64,000 bases of DNA from positions 26,354,738 through 26,418,737 of the forward strand of contig OX463845.1 of the NCBI GenBank assembly GCA_949825065.1. Direction: 5' to 3'. This DNA is from Odontocerum albicorne. Its lineage: Eukaryota; Arthropoda; Insecta; Trichoptera; Odontoceridae. Within the stretch, counting starts at the first letter, position 1. Every line of letters begins with the position of its first letter. The position numbers and the translations under genes were made by a program. Under the pieces are notes generated by a model. That model worked only from the letters and a program-made list of their open reading frames with translations. It had not been told where the DNA came from and made no database searches. Positions 12,740 to 24,359 of this stretch are shown here, in pieces.

Positions 12740-13320
12740 CGAACAACTATTGTTGGCCTAATAAATGAAGAGCACGAATTAAAACCAGTAATTTTTAATA
12801 TTATTCTAAAATCTGCTTGTTAGTTTTTCATCTGTTGATTATAAAGCAATTTAAATTGAAGATTCGTGCATAATTATCAAAATTAATTAATTAAATTACA
12901 TTATTCACAAATTTAATGAAGAAATTAATACCTCGAAATGTAATTTAGAAAATGAAAACTACAATATTCAATATGATGATGGTAATTAAGAAATTTAATA
13001 TCAAACCAATTAATAAATACATAATTTCTCATTTCTTCCAAATAGTTTTATTTCAGTTATTAACTTGAAAATTTAATTAATCACAGATGTGTAATTGATT
13101 TATGAAAAGCTAGCTGGTAGGATATCGGTTAATTGTAAATTAAAAGTGCACCAGTGATCGCATGTTTAATTAATTATTGCTAATGAAAAATATACCAAGA
13201 GTTAATTTATTACTTATTCAGTTCCGTTCTGCACACAACTGAAATTAATAAATTAGACTTGTATATTTTCACAAATTTAAAACCTTGGTGATAGTATACA
13301 CCTGAATGTATATTACAACT
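12740..13320. promoter_or_regulatory. AT-rich block dense in TAATTA-type homeodomain sites
   Basis: Many TTAATTA, TAATTAAT and CAATTTA-type words between about 12780 and 13230, with little simple repetition. Such clustering is seen in insect developmental enhancers but can also arise from base composition alone. No neighbouring gene supports a target, so this is a weak call. Confidence 0.2.
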
Positions 13321-13629
13321 GAGCTAAATTGAATGTTTAGAAAGGGGGTAGGGATAGGAAAGAAAGTGATATGAGTAATATAATTATAAATCTTATAAAA
13401 ATATCACTGACGAGACTTTATATACAAGTCGTATTTTCAATTTCTCCTTAAATGTTCTTACGTATGAACAGTTTTTCCGAATACTTTCCTCATATGCCTC
13501 CCGTAGTCACTCCCACGTCATATGCTTAGAATAAGCATCAATATCCTAAATCGTTCAAAACAACTAGTCAAATCTCTTTAATTTGGTCCGATCTTGGATG
13601 TTCTTGAACAAGGATATTTTTGTTGTTAA

Positions 13630-13810
13630 AAAACAACTTTGTTATTTCACTAATTACATTTATCCCCGACTCGTGTTCGTACCTCCCACACTGAGACTCC
13701 CTTCAGGCGGAATGATCTATTGGCGGAGGTTATCTTCTTATTTATTATTAAATATTCTAATATGGAGTTCCATAAGGTTAAAGTCAAAACCTTTGATAAC
13801 ATTTTTTTAA
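13630..13810. repeat. MITE-like repeat, copy 1 (partner near 42.6 kb)
   Basis: ACTTTGTTATTTCACTAATT (near 13635) matches, in inverted orientation, sequence at about 42640-42660, and AATATTCTAATATGGAGTTCCA (split here as AATATTCTAATATGG and AGTTCCA, 13750-13775) matches about 42675-42700 directly. A shorter match to the second part occurs near 23825. Probably a decayed short DNA element. Confidence 0.4.
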
Positions 13811-13959
13811 CTTATTTCCTTCGATCAATTAAAGTATTGTGCCCCTTGAAACACTTGAACTAGCATTGGACACAGGGAGTGGCTGGGAGACAAAACTACC
13901 ATTATTCCGATTATCCGAGACTTAGGGTTTATAGAACCACTAGAGTAGGAATTTAACTT

Positions 13960-14118
13960 GCGTTAGTCGTCGCACATATTGCCAATACAGGCGAACACAA
14001 ATATATAAATACACACACACTTGTCTACCGCATGCGAGCATTATTACCAGACAAATTATTTACTAGACTAGAACCCTTTTATATTATTTTTAAGGTACCA
14101 CTGGAAATCCAAAACTCC
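13960..14118 (-). repeat. SINE B copy
   Basis: TATTGCCAATAC, an AC microsatellite-like insertion (ACACACACAC), CATGCGAGCATTATTACCAG, ACAAATTATTTACTAGACT and a degraded reverse B box with GGTACCACTGG. Same order as the copy at 7835-8005. Confidence 0.6.
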
Positions 14119-14384
14119 AGTTAAAACCTATATTATTCACTAAAATATGTTTTAAATAGAAAAAAAATCCATATTAAATTAACTTGGATAATGATTTTTT
14201 GTAACGTGTTCTATCTTTTAAATGTTTGGTGTAAAGTAAAAAGTATGCTTTTTAGCATATTATTACATTCAATCATAATCAATTTTAATGTAAGTCGTAA
14301 CTCCTTGATGATTTTTAGCCGTGGATGTACACAGTATTTTTTAAGGTATGATTATAAGTTCATCCAAGGGGTGATCCAGTATCA

Positions 14385-14545
14385 TATTTCTCGGATAGAT
14401 GTCGTTAGGACAAAATAATCGTTGCTTACTTTATTTCAAATATGTTGAATGTATATATATTATTATAAAAGGTAATAGTTTAGCGCGTTTTTCGGCAATT
14501 GTTGCCCGAATCGATCATTTTTGGCGTCATATACGAGTGTATAAT
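14385..14545 (+). repeat. Repeat shared with 48.78-48.93 kb (mariner-associated)
   Basis: TGTCGTTAGGACAAAA, then TTCAAATATGTTGAATGTAT, AATAGTTTAG and GCG blocks line up in order with 48790-48890. At the second location the repeat runs directly into a mariner transposase relic, so this is probably a fragment of the 5' non-coding part of the same family. Confidence 0.5.
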
Positions 14546-16960
14546 GGAAAAAATACTTAGGATTCGATAAATTAAAAATGTAATAGAAAAAATACTAAGC
14601 ATTCGATTAAAAACAATAATTTTTGTCTACCACATACATATGTTAAAAAACAATAAAACATCAAAGCAGGCAAAAAATAAATTGATTTTATAATATAAGT
14701 TTTACAAGAGTTAAATGTCAGACCGATATAAACGCTTGTAATTTTTCAGTGCCAGAGTAATGTGTATCAAGTCGTTGATATAACAAGGTGTAAGTTTTAG
14801 ATATGCTCTTATATAACCTTTATTGCCTATCGACACTCGCTGGCATAGTGGGCTCAATCAATCAAATCATACATGAAATAATCCCTATAAATCAGTAGCT
14901 GGGGATTTTTTTTCCAAGGATTCACTTTCAGTGATACGTAAGAAGTAGAAAGTAAGAGTTTAACAAACAATTTCATCATTGAAACAAATATTTCAATTTC
15001 CACAAATACCAGTTCTTGACGTACGTGTACACAATCATGCAGTGTCCACTGCGAGATCGATCAAGAAAATATTATGATTGTTAAAGATGATTTTTAGAGT
15101 TGTGTAATCAATGTGTATTGTCAAAATCCGCTTTCTTTACATTCATCCATCTTGTAATGCACATTTTTTCAATTGCTCGGGATTCTTAATTTACCATTTT
15201 TTTCCGAAATCTTGTCTTGATATATCAACGTTCATTAGTAAACCCTTTTTTGTGATTTCAAACACATGAAAACTATTTTTTTATAATAAAGATAAATATT
15301 TACTTTATTTACCATAAAATAATAATTTTATAACACGCGAACACCTGAATTGCATGTATATACGCTGACATAAGAAGATTCAACCGATTTTTTTTATATC
15401 TGGGGAAACAACGGCATATTGTATAAGCTTCTCGAAATGTTTTTCAAATCAGAATTTAACCATGAAGTACAAGTTAAATTCACTTGATATTTAAGGGTTT
15501 TAAAGTTTGAAGCATGTCAAAATATTTATAATAAAAAAGTGTTAGTTTATTTTTCAGCATAATACATCCGACTGAATAAAAAATATAATAATAGTTCATT
15601 TAATTTTAAAAAATTTACTGATTTTTTACAATACAAATAGTACAGAAAGAACTAATAAAATATATAATTTGCTTGAAATCTCGAATGGTTTCATTTTAAT
15701 GGAAAAAAACGCAAAACTTTTAAGACTAAAGGATTCTCGTAAATGGGTAAATAAAATTTAATATCAATTTGGTTAAAGAACAGTCGTCTCGTCATGTAGA
15801 ACGCGTTATAAAAAAGCATTGAAAAATATTATTCTATAACGATCTTAAACTTAGTGAAATCCTTTCCAAATACAATCAATAGGGGTTATGACAAAAAACT
15901 AAACAAAAATCGATAAATGACTGAAGTAAAACTCACGCTGACTAAATTACAAAAAAATATACATAGCTGAACATAAAAACACGATTTTGGACGCAAAATG
16001 CTAAATTATAATATATATAGCTGACCCGTCAATAAGAATGCAAGTTATATTTTTTCAAGTATAAGTTATACTTGGGGCTGTGCTGCTTTATGTTGTCGTT
16101 GTATTACTGCTTCTCTAGTCTCGCTTGTTCATTGTGATCGGCGCGATCATTTCTTTGCAGCTGGTTTTGCAGTCCCATTATTATTTTGATCCACAATAAT
16201 TAGTCTGCAATACTTAAAGTAAATTTTTTGTTTTACGTAAATAATAAAAAACTTACATTTGATTGCTATTTTTATAAAAATCATGACTTAAATGTATTTC
16301 CGAAAAGAAACTGAAAATTTTTAATAATGTAGAATTAGAATGTACTCTGAATAGAGTATACCTTAATATCTTATACTCGTAGATAGAAAACTTTATATGT
16401 GTATAAACTATGAACAACCCAATACATTTATTTACATAGTAATGTAAAGTGAGTGAGAGTGACATGTAAATCTAATAAATGGCTGTTAATATTGTAAATG
16501 TCAAGAATCAAGCATTCAAGCAAAAAAGGAATCAAGTATTTGCTCTCACTATAAACTACTTTCTCATTTTAATATATTTATTTTTTATTCAACGGCGAAG
16601 TCGATACCTTCTTAATAAATATATTACTCGCTATTATTTACCACTATTTTATATTTTGTAATCAATCATACGAAGAAGTAACAGCTGTCAAATGATATTT
16701 GTAAATATTCTTACTATGAAATAAATTAAATAATAACTATTAAACCGTAACAACGACAACACCTAATGTTACACACAAACATCAATAAAACGATTTTTAT
16801 ATTGTTTGATATCTATGAATGATTAAATTTTTATTCAAATGTTTTATTTTTTATGACAGAAAAGTGTCATTATTATAGCAATATATTTTTATTTAGCGTA
16901 TTTTTATATCGAATCTAATCATATCTGACATTTTTCATAATAGCGTGTTCAAAAGTAATA
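14546..16960. other. AT-rich sequence with one GC-richer unique patch
   Basis: Mostly featureless A/T-rich DNA. At about 16075-16200 there is a non-repetitive, GC-richer patch (TGATCGGCGCGATCA palindrome at about 16135-16149, then GCAGCTGG and GCAGTCCC). It has no open frame and no repeat partner here, so it could be a conserved non-coding element. Two short open frames flanking 16.4 kb look random. An octamer lies at 16374. Confidence 0.3.
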
Positions 16961-16962
16961 AT

Positions 16963-17207
16963 TTACAGTGGCTTGTTCACTACCAGTCGATATTTTCGTA
17001 GATTCGTGTCGTTGCTTTTGTTCAAATTCACGTTTGGTCTAATGTTTTGAATGTCTTCCTCATTTCGGTAGCTTATTACATTGTTTGTTGTGTTTGTTAC
17101 TTGTTCAAGATTTTTTCTTAATTTATCAACTCTAAATCTTTTCAACAAATCGGATCTCTTCCCTAATCTTCTCGAACGAGCAGTTTTTTTTTTTAATTTT
17201 CGTGACT
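16963..17207 (-). other. Basic open frame without start codon, possible exon or relic
   Basis: On the minus strand about 80 codons are open between a stop at about 17208 and the TAA at 16963-16965. The product is strongly basic and hydrophilic (KKTARSRRLGKRSDLLKRF, then LRKNLEQV, NEEDIQNIR, ending LVVNKPL). This is unlike the Phe/Tyr/Ile-rich noise of other frames here and suggests former or present coding use. An AG just upstream could serve as acceptor but lacks a pyrimidine tract. No family recognised. Confidence 0.25.
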
Positions 17208-17664
17208 ATATAATACGAGTATGTCTCGTTTAGGAGTTTGCGACGCATTAATTTATGAAGACCAAAAAAGAAAACAGAGGTTGTTAGCTTCTCTGTATAA
17301 CAATATTGTGATTCAGTAAAAAGACAGTTATGAACGATTGTTTTATATTTGAGTACAATATAGATGTTTAGTTTAAAAACCGAAAATAAGCCCATACCTA
17401 GCATTTTTTCCTATAGTGTATTTTCTGGTTCAAACTATATGAATCATGGTATCCAACCTATACAAATATGTCAAGTGTTCCAAAATAATGGTTCTGCAGT
17501 AAATTACTTTTTTTACTACGCAAATAATATTTGTCAGTGTAAATATATATTTTTATCTCCTATTTTAAGATTTTTTTTCAGTAGATATATGAAGTAGAAA
17601 CATGTGTTGCGGTGATAAATGACAAGTGTATATCAAAGTCATTTACTATTAAATTGACGTTGGA

Positions 17665-17718
17665 ATGGCAAAGGGATCCTCGATTTCGAGGCTCAACAAC
17701 GACGACGGCGACGATCAG
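17665..17718 (+). CDS. Candidate first coding exon (18 codons) with 5' splice site
   Basis: A GC-rich island in AT-rich surroundings opens with ATG at 17665 and reads MAKGSSISRLNNDDGDDQ, then meets CAG|GTAATG, a good donor with GT at 17719-17720. The acidic DDGDD end and Ser-rich start look like a genuine hydrophilic N-terminus. It would be a phase-0 exon continuing in a distant exon. The opposite strand is also open here but lacks a start and has a Val-rich composition typical of an antisense reading. I do not recognise the protein. It could also be the 5' end of a mobile element. Confidence 0.3.
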
Positions 17719-18279
17719 GTAATGTAACAGTTATATTCTGAAATATTAAAAATTGAATACAAGTTTCTTTCTAAAGGAGAGAGTAGTCCACCAGAAATGG
17801 AACGACGTCTAGATTTTGACGCCATTTAATTTTAGCCCTTCTTTTTGAAAAAAAATTTAATACCGCACGATATTATTTTTTTTACATTTCAGAGTATAAC
17901 AAAACAACACGTATGTTATAAGCCCTAATAGACATATTACTAAGTGTAAAGGAGTCAAATTTTAACTCTAACATCGCTTGCCCATGCATCGGGCGTGGTG
18001 TCTAACCATACTTGTTCTGACTTGTTTTGGCCAGAAACATTTCGACTCGTGTGGTATATGTTATATTTAATATACTCGTAGCTTAAGCGTTACTAAATTA
18101 AACTATAACTTCTATCAGCTTCTTAAATGATGTGATTTTATTTTAAAACCCGGTTAGTTTTACCAAGTATGGTATTGTCAACTGAAATCTTCTCCAATCA
18201 GGGCATAGATAATAAGCGATGTTCCTTCGAAAAAGAGCAAAACTTTATTTAATTTCGTCTTGTTAGAATAAACAAATTG

Positions 18280-18450
18280 TTTCAAATGGGTCCAATAGAG
18301 CGGGGTATTGTAACAAGGATTTATCGGAATATCTACAAAGGTTTAATTTTTGTAGATCGTCTTTCTTTGATAAGTTTTCTGCGGTTTCCTTGCCAAACAT
18401 TTTTTTAAACATATTATCTTATTACCTGTTTTGACATGCGGTAATATTTC
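18280..18450 (+). repeat. LINE 3'-untranslated fragment (partner at 24.58-24.67 kb)
   Basis: CCAATAGAGCGGGGTATTGT resembles CCAATAGGGTACGGTATT near 24331. TTTGATAAGTTTTCTGCGGT...TTGCCAAACAT resembles the sequence at 24610-24650, which lies just past the stop of the LINE tail there. Inferred to be another 5'-truncated copy of that LINE. Confidence 0.45.
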
Positions 18451-18529
18451 AATGAAAAACGGTAGCTTATTCCAATAGCTCTGAATCTGAAAGCTCTAAT
18501 AATGAAACGAATTAAAATGTTGTCTTCCA

Positions 18530-18600
18530 GCTACCCCCTTGAATATATCAGCACCACCAATTCGGATGTATTGAAGAGTACCAAAGAAATACATTAATAA
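18530..18600 (+). repeat. SINE B 3' end fragment
   Basis: GCACCACCAATTCGGATGTA TTGAAGAG matches the terminal palindrome region of the near-complete copy at 9557-9590. Confidence 0.4.
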
Positions 18601-19109
18601 ACATTATAGTTATTTAAATCACCTTTCGTAGGTTTTGATACACTGCATTACACCACGATCCTCAAGGCTCTAACAAGAACATACATTATGAGACAAGATA
18701 GAGCCTAAAGGAACGCTCGTGTCCCACTCGCGCTCGTTCATTAGCCCGTGTCAATGTAAATTTAACCCGTTTGGCCTGGAATTATTGTACGTTTGACCCG
18801 TGATTCTTTTGTAAAGTGAAACACCCAAGGTGCCATATGCCTTAATGAACTTTCACCGCTGCTTATGTGAGTCGAATCGATTCTGTGTTAAAATTTTAGT
18901 TATTTTATTAAATATTTGATACAGTTTCATATTAAAAAAAATACCGAAAATAATTATCATAAATTATGAAGCCAAACCAAATTCTATGTACAAAATTAGT
19001 TTCTTCGTGTTTTTTCATTGATTTTTTCTCCTATTTCTTTGACATTTTAGATTATTTCACAGATTTTAATTATAAAAAAGGCACTCGTTTTGTAAATTTC
19101 TTTATCCGG

Positions 19110-19315
19110 TAACTGCACTCCCATGCGCTAGACATGTACGACTTAATATGATTGCTTTTTCACGTACAGAAGTATTGCCAACACGTGTCATGATAACCTG
19201 TGAACTCTAAACCGGAATTTTCAATTAATGGGATCGAAGATAATGTCGTCTACCACTGACGTTCTCCAATATGTCCGCATCGCTAATTCAGATATTTTAA
19301 AGGGAATAAATTAAT
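19110..19315 (+). repeat. SINE B copy, body and 3' end
   Basis: CATGCGCTAGACATGTACGA, GAAGTATTGCCAACACGTG, GTGAACTCTAAACC, then TATGTCCGCATCGCTAATTC (degraded terminal palindrome) followed by TTTTAAAGGG. Head missing. Confidence 0.5.
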
Positions 19316-19404
19316 CAATTCAATTTATAATACATCAGAATCGAACCAAGTTTGTTATATAATGAAATTAAAATAGATCCATTGGTTTCGCTATGTTTAC
19401 ATTC

Positions 19405-19760
19405 TACTATTATTTTAGGTAGATTTTGATAGAAATACTTCCATATCGCAACTTACCAAAAAAATTCAATTCACTTTCTTCGATCATGACTTGGAAACAC
19501 TTAAAAGGATTATCTTTAAATTTATTTAATACCGGGTTATATGTTAGTGAAATATTTCCAATAGAATCGTGCAGTTTATTCGAGAAAATTAAAGGGTATC
19601 TAAAGAGTACTAATACTATAAAACGGGAAACACCCTTTCCTTTCCCCCACAGACAAAATCTACCTGATTCTGGAGACCGTGCCGAAAGGGCTGTTTTAGT
19701 ACAATACCAGTATAGATCATCTTCTGTAACCACTTTCTTGCAATTTGTGTGATGAATATA
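19405..19760. other. Possible coding relic with overlapping open frames on both strands
   Basis: A 108-codon plus frame (19426-19752) and a 107-codon minus frame (19410-19733) overlap. The segment at 19620-19735 is GC-richer. The plus strand shows CCCTTTCCTTTCCCCCACAG, an excellent acceptor ending at about 19654. The minus strand shows CAG|GTAGAT at about 19669-19664 as a donor after MVTEDDLYWYCTKTALSARS. Both readings are protein-like over short stretches but match no family I know. TE-derived coding sequence is possible. Confidence 0.2.
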
Positions 19761-19969
19761 TTGAAACCCGTTATGAAATTGTACAAATGTTTTTAAAATG
19801 TAAAGCCTTGTTTTACAACGGGTACAATAATTTTCGGGGACAGATGCTTGGGGAAAGGTTTAGACATTTTTGTTGTGTGGATGTCATTTTTGTATGGAGT
19901 TTTCATATTAAGATTTTTCTTGATTTGATGGCATATGTGGTGGGAATAACCATAACTAAAAATAATTAA

Positions 19970-21490
19970 TCAATATAAACTCATAAAAATACCTCCAATA
20001 GAAATTGAAACACATTCACTAAGTAGTTAAGTTAAAAATTTAACTAGTTGTTTGATAATTTTAAGATTTTCCTAAAAAGTATGTTTTTAGTAAAATAAAA
20101 TCAAATTAAAAAGTACAAACATATATTCAATTGAAATAAGGCGATATAAGGAAAACTTTTTTTTGGTTCGACTCGATTCCTCTATTACAGGTGTACACTT
20201 TGTGTATTGTGTAAATGTTGGTATTTTATTATTGTCCTCTGTTCTTCTCTACCACATAGTCCAAAAGCGAGATGAAGGATGCGTGTTGATGCGGTTTAAC
20301 ATGAATGAGATGATGCTCGGTTCTGTATGAGCTACAATTCATGTAAATATATGAGAGTTTTTAGTATGCGTTTCATATCACTACCGGGTAGTTCAAAGTA
20401 TAAAATATATTTTTATTTTGTCTTATTCTGAACAAAAGAAATGTTAAAATTCCGCCACATTCAGGTTGATTCCGTCTGATATGTTGATGGTCAGGGGACA
20501 ATAAATTTGTATAAATAGGTTCAATTCTTATATAATACTTACCTCATTAAAAAATATTTTGCATTATATATTTTTTAAATATCGTGACTTATGTAAAATA
20601 AAACAAATTATTGGGATTTAAATGTGAAAAATCCTAAAATATTATTAATTTTATTGCTTTGAGAAATATACGGCTGTGTATGGAAAATTATTCAACCAAT
20701 AATTTTTTTTCCTGATTGATTTGGTCAATTTTAAATATCCAAGATCACGCCTCAAACCTTTATGTGCAAAAATATCGAATCAGAAAGTAATTATTTCTAC
20801 TGTTTTGAAAAAATACTCAATTCCCCCTAAATATGACATAAATAAACTTAACTCTAAATATTTCAAGTCAGATAAATGTAGTTTAGATTCATGTTTACTG
20901 GTGTATCCTTATATGCGTTTGATCGATTTTTATGTATATTTTAAAATTAACAACTACAAAAAACGATTATTTATTTTCATATAAATTATGGTAACTTTGA
21001 TAATAAAAATAAACAATATTATTTTAATACAGAGTAAAATACAACATGCGTTCTTATACACACTAATAATCACAAACAGATAAAATTCAAGTTAAATCTA
21101 AATTTACTTATAATACGATGGACGCAGAAATAAAAAAATAATCTAAAGAATAAATCATATAACCAGCACAAATAGTAAAACAAAATATGAACACATTATG
21201 AGCTGCCAAATTTTAAGATACGAAGAAAATGTTAAAACCTTTTAGCAATATTTCTCTTTTATGTATTATATAATAGATATATTACAGGTAAGTAAAGTTT
21301 TTTTGAATATAAATTAGTAGGTAAAAAATGTAAGTACTTAAAAAGAGCTGTTTCATCACTCCTTTAAATCAAAGATTCTGGCATAGATGGTTTAGTCATT
21401 TGTCTCGGACACAAGTAACTATCTTGAACTTCATGCTTTATACCCAAATAAAGTATAGGTATAATCTATGGGTTCGAATAACGGTTGAAA
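19970..21490. other. AT-rich sequence, nothing recognised
   Basis: Several chance-length open frames of low-complexity composition. No repeat family identified. Confidence 0.4.
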
Positions 21491-21518
21491 AACACTTTTC
21501 CACAAATATGAGTATGTT

Positions 21519-22229
21519 TGTGCTGAAGCTCTTAAACAATGTAAATACAATGCATCGGATGTACATATCATTCTCGATAAATTTGGCAAATTTTTATGCA
21601 AGCACTATTCAGTTCAAAGAATCAAAAGTTAATTATTACCGAAAAGCATTAGCAGTGTTTTTTGATATTTTTTTACTATTACTGAGAAGCAAACTCCAAA
21701 GCATATAGCGTTAGCTCAATCTATTCATCCCCTGAGTAGATCAAAACATTTAATTACTATTCTCAATAAGTTTGGACATTGCAAAAAACAGTGGATACAT
21801 CATTAATGAGTGATAAAACAAATCAACACTTTGCCAGTTACCAGGTGGATTTCGAAATACGTGACCCTATCTATCATCTCCTGCATCTCTCGCATATTGT
21901 GGTAATTATGTAAAAGCAGCTGCTACATCCAGAGACGAACCATCTCAATTTATCTCAAATGCAAAACTACTCAAATGAAACGAACCATCTCAAATGAAAA
22001 CTACGAGTACTTAACACCTATCATCTTCCTAAGGCGTGTGTTCTCAAAATTGATAACATTATTATCTTAGGTATTGGGCAAAAACTAAGAATCTTATTGC
22101 AAAATAAGCAGAATTCAAGTGTCAGCAGACGCTTTGTCTTCAGACTTAAGACTGAAGTGTTTTACGAGCATCAAATTATTAAAAATACCGCTGACAGCAT
22201 CTATCTTGTTCTGACCCTCATAAATTAGT
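21519..22229 (+). pseudogene. Broken coding segment, unclassified (TE-like)
   Basis: One frame runs from about 21519 as CAEALKQCKYNASDVHIILD...FLCKHYSVQRIKS, is interrupted by two stops, and resumes at 21678 as ITEKQTPKHIALAQSIHPLS...HLITILNKFGHC before ending near 21801. The phrase PKHIALA...SKxLITILNKFGHC resembles a stretch common in large unclassified proteins of invertebrate TEs; this is recalled similarity, not a search. A third piece at 21998-22229, in another frame, stays open for 77 codons without a usual start (KLRVLNTYHLPKACVLKIDN...). That piece contains the TACGAGTA octamer at 22002-22009. Frames and stops show it is dead. Confidence 0.4.
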
Positions 22230-22342
22230 TATAAAAATATTTCGTTTCTGGAGACACAGTCTATCAATATTTATATTATTTTGTATCTGTTTTTATAAAA
22301 AGTCAATAAAAATAAAATATACTCCACCAATTAAATTAGTAA

Positions 22343-22480
22343 GACGACCTCTGTGACTTCGAAGGTAGGACACTTGTCTTCCGATCCGAGGTTTGCAGGT
22401 TCGATTCCAATTGACACCAAGTTGTTTTTTAAAAAGGGTTCCAATCTGGTTTTCATTGAGGGGTTAGTTAATAGATTTAT
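22343..22480 (+). repeat. SINE A copy
   Basis: GACGACCTCTGTGACTTCGA head, perfect B box GGTTCGATTCC at 22398-22408, T/A-rich linker and GGTTCCAATCTGGTTTTCAT body. One of the best-preserved heads in the window. Confidence 0.7.
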
Positions 22481-22639
22481 AGTTTGTTGGAAGATATTGC
22501 TACATGACAATTATCCCACCAAATTATACTATAAACAATAAAAGTGTTATACAATGGAAATCAAAAACAAATATTTATAAAATAAACTTAAGTGTACGTG
22601 AATTAAATATCTATTTTATAGTACAAACATATGTTACAT

Positions 22640-22885
22640 ATGTACACACCATTACGTTATTCCATTATTAACGTTGGTAGAAAGGACAAAGCATCAAACT
22701 TTTCTATCTCGACATACTTTCTTCGCCTCCTCCACATTCATACATCATCTCTTACAGTTCTCTGTTTCTTTTTTTACCTTTTCCTTCTTTCAAACCTTCA
22801 TTCGCTTAATCGAACCATTTTTTTTTCGGTAGTCATCCACCAAGACTCCCACTTTAACTAGCATTTTTCGTCTCCCATTCATTTA
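22640..22885 (-). pseudogene. RTE-like non-LTR tail, decayed
   Basis: C/T-rich strand with the order ...CTTCGCCTCCTCCACATTCATACATC...TTCTTTCAAACCTTCATTCG..., parallel to the tails at 8020 and 24000. The reverse gives the Arg/Lys-rich C-terminus with broken frames. Confidence 0.45.
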
Positions 22886-23463
22886 ATTGGCTCATTATGA
22901 AAGTACTTTATCCCCTCTATTAAACATATCAGTTCTTAGTTCATATTAAATATTACATTTCTTATTCTATCATGCACCGATACACCGTAGTAATCCGCAT
23001 TAAGTCGGCCCCTTTCATTCATTTTCCACGTCCGTGTTTTATTTCTATACTACCTAACATATATTAGGAATAATACGCTCTTACCAACCATCATTCTGGC
23101 AGATCTTGATATTCGTTTGCTTGGATATTTTTTTATTGCCTCGTTGATTTTCTGTCCTCATTTTTAGTAACAAACAAAAAAAAAAATATTCAATGAGAAA
23201 AATCTTTAATTTATTAATCTTCAAATATTTAGTCCAAAATTACTTTGCTATTCAACTAATTAACGAAGTATTTTTTGATACCTACATACGTCATCTATGG
23301 CGTCTGTATTCGAAGTTAACCTAATACAAAAAAAATCTTCCACCGAATCAGTTCCACTAACGATAAAGGCATCCTACCAAAGATTCATCTCATATCCCCC
23401 ACGCGATTGTATCGTTCTTGGTATCTAAATGTTTTTGTTTAAACATCTCTTTTTATCTTAACA

Positions 23464-23820
23464 ATGCCTCCGAAACGCAAGGCTAGCGATGTTGGTGTCT
23501 CAAAGACTTCAAATATACCTCGGAAAGTGCTTGCAATAAGTGAAAAGATAAAGATATGTTAATTGTATTTACACGAAGAGAAAAAACAGTCGCAACCGTT
23601 GCTAGAGTTTATCAAAATAACGATTTTTTTATGCGAAACGTGATCAAAAAAGAGAAAGAAATTTGTGTAAGTTTTGCTGTTGCAACTCAAACTGCAAACG
23701 TAATACAAATGTAGTGTGAAAATAACTAGGTAATTTACAAGGGGTTTGGTATTATCCGCGGATTTCGCCATCTGCAACGAAACTTGAAATATATTCCTTG
23801 CGGACAACGAGGGACAACTG
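23464..23820 (+). mobile_element. pogo/Tigger-like element: transposase N-terminus joined to right end
   Basis: ATG at 23464 opens MPPKRKASDVGVSKTSNIPR followed by KVLAISEKIKI, the standard start of pogo/Tigger (CENP-B-related) transposases. A frameshift follows; EKTVATVARVYQNND, NVIKKEKEIC and FAVATQTANV (to about 23702) continue the helix-turn-helix region. After the stop at 23712-23714 the DNA runs straight into CGCGGATTTCGCC and a terminus ...AACGAGGGACAACTG at 23820, followed by TA, so the DDE domain is deleted. The CAGTTGTCCC terminus and TA flank fit the family. I did not find the left end within the preceding few hundred bases. Confidence 0.65.
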
Positions 23821-23999
23821 TATTCTTATATAGAGTTCCATAAGCTTAAACATTTGAAAAATCTGAAAATATTTTAAGCTTAGTAACTTTCAACCAGGAT
23901 TTCATCTAACAGAAAAATAAAGAATGGTTTTCATTCAGTGTAGAATAGAGTTCCTCAAAGAAAAAGTAAAATATACAAAAAATAACACATATCCATACC

Positions 24000-24315
24000 A
24001 TTACGTCATCTCCCTGCGCTAGACTTTCTTATCTCATTCACCTCTTCTACATCCATACACCTTCTTACACAACTCCTATGATTTCTCTGACTGCCTTCGA
24101 TATCTTCTTTTAAAATATCATTCACTTCATCCAACCACATTTTCCGTGGTATTCATCTCTCACGTCTTCCTTATATTTTCACTTTACATTTGTTTTATTA
24201 GTAGATCTTCTTTTATTTGTTCCACATGTCCAAACCATCTCAAAGTGCTCTTCTTTATCGTACTCAATACATAAGCATCAAGCTCACTTTCATCCCTCAT
24301 CACTGTATTCCATTA
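24000..24315 (-). pseudogene. RTE-like non-LTR tail
   Basis: The reverse strand has RWFGHV-type coding (CACATGTCCAAACCATCT at 24223-24240) followed by the position equivalent to GRPRKMWLDE...DILKEDIEGSQRNHRSCV, in shifted frames. The CATACACCTTCTTACACAAC stretch is in the same place as in the copy at 8020. Confidence 0.55.
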
Positions 24316-24359
24316 TATGTCATAAATCGATCCAATAGGGTACGGTATTATAAAAGAGC

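Noticed and set aside
19426..19969. Two consecutive plus open frames as one gene
   Set aside because: Different frames with no convincing splice pair between them and no domain; kept only as a weak possible relic.
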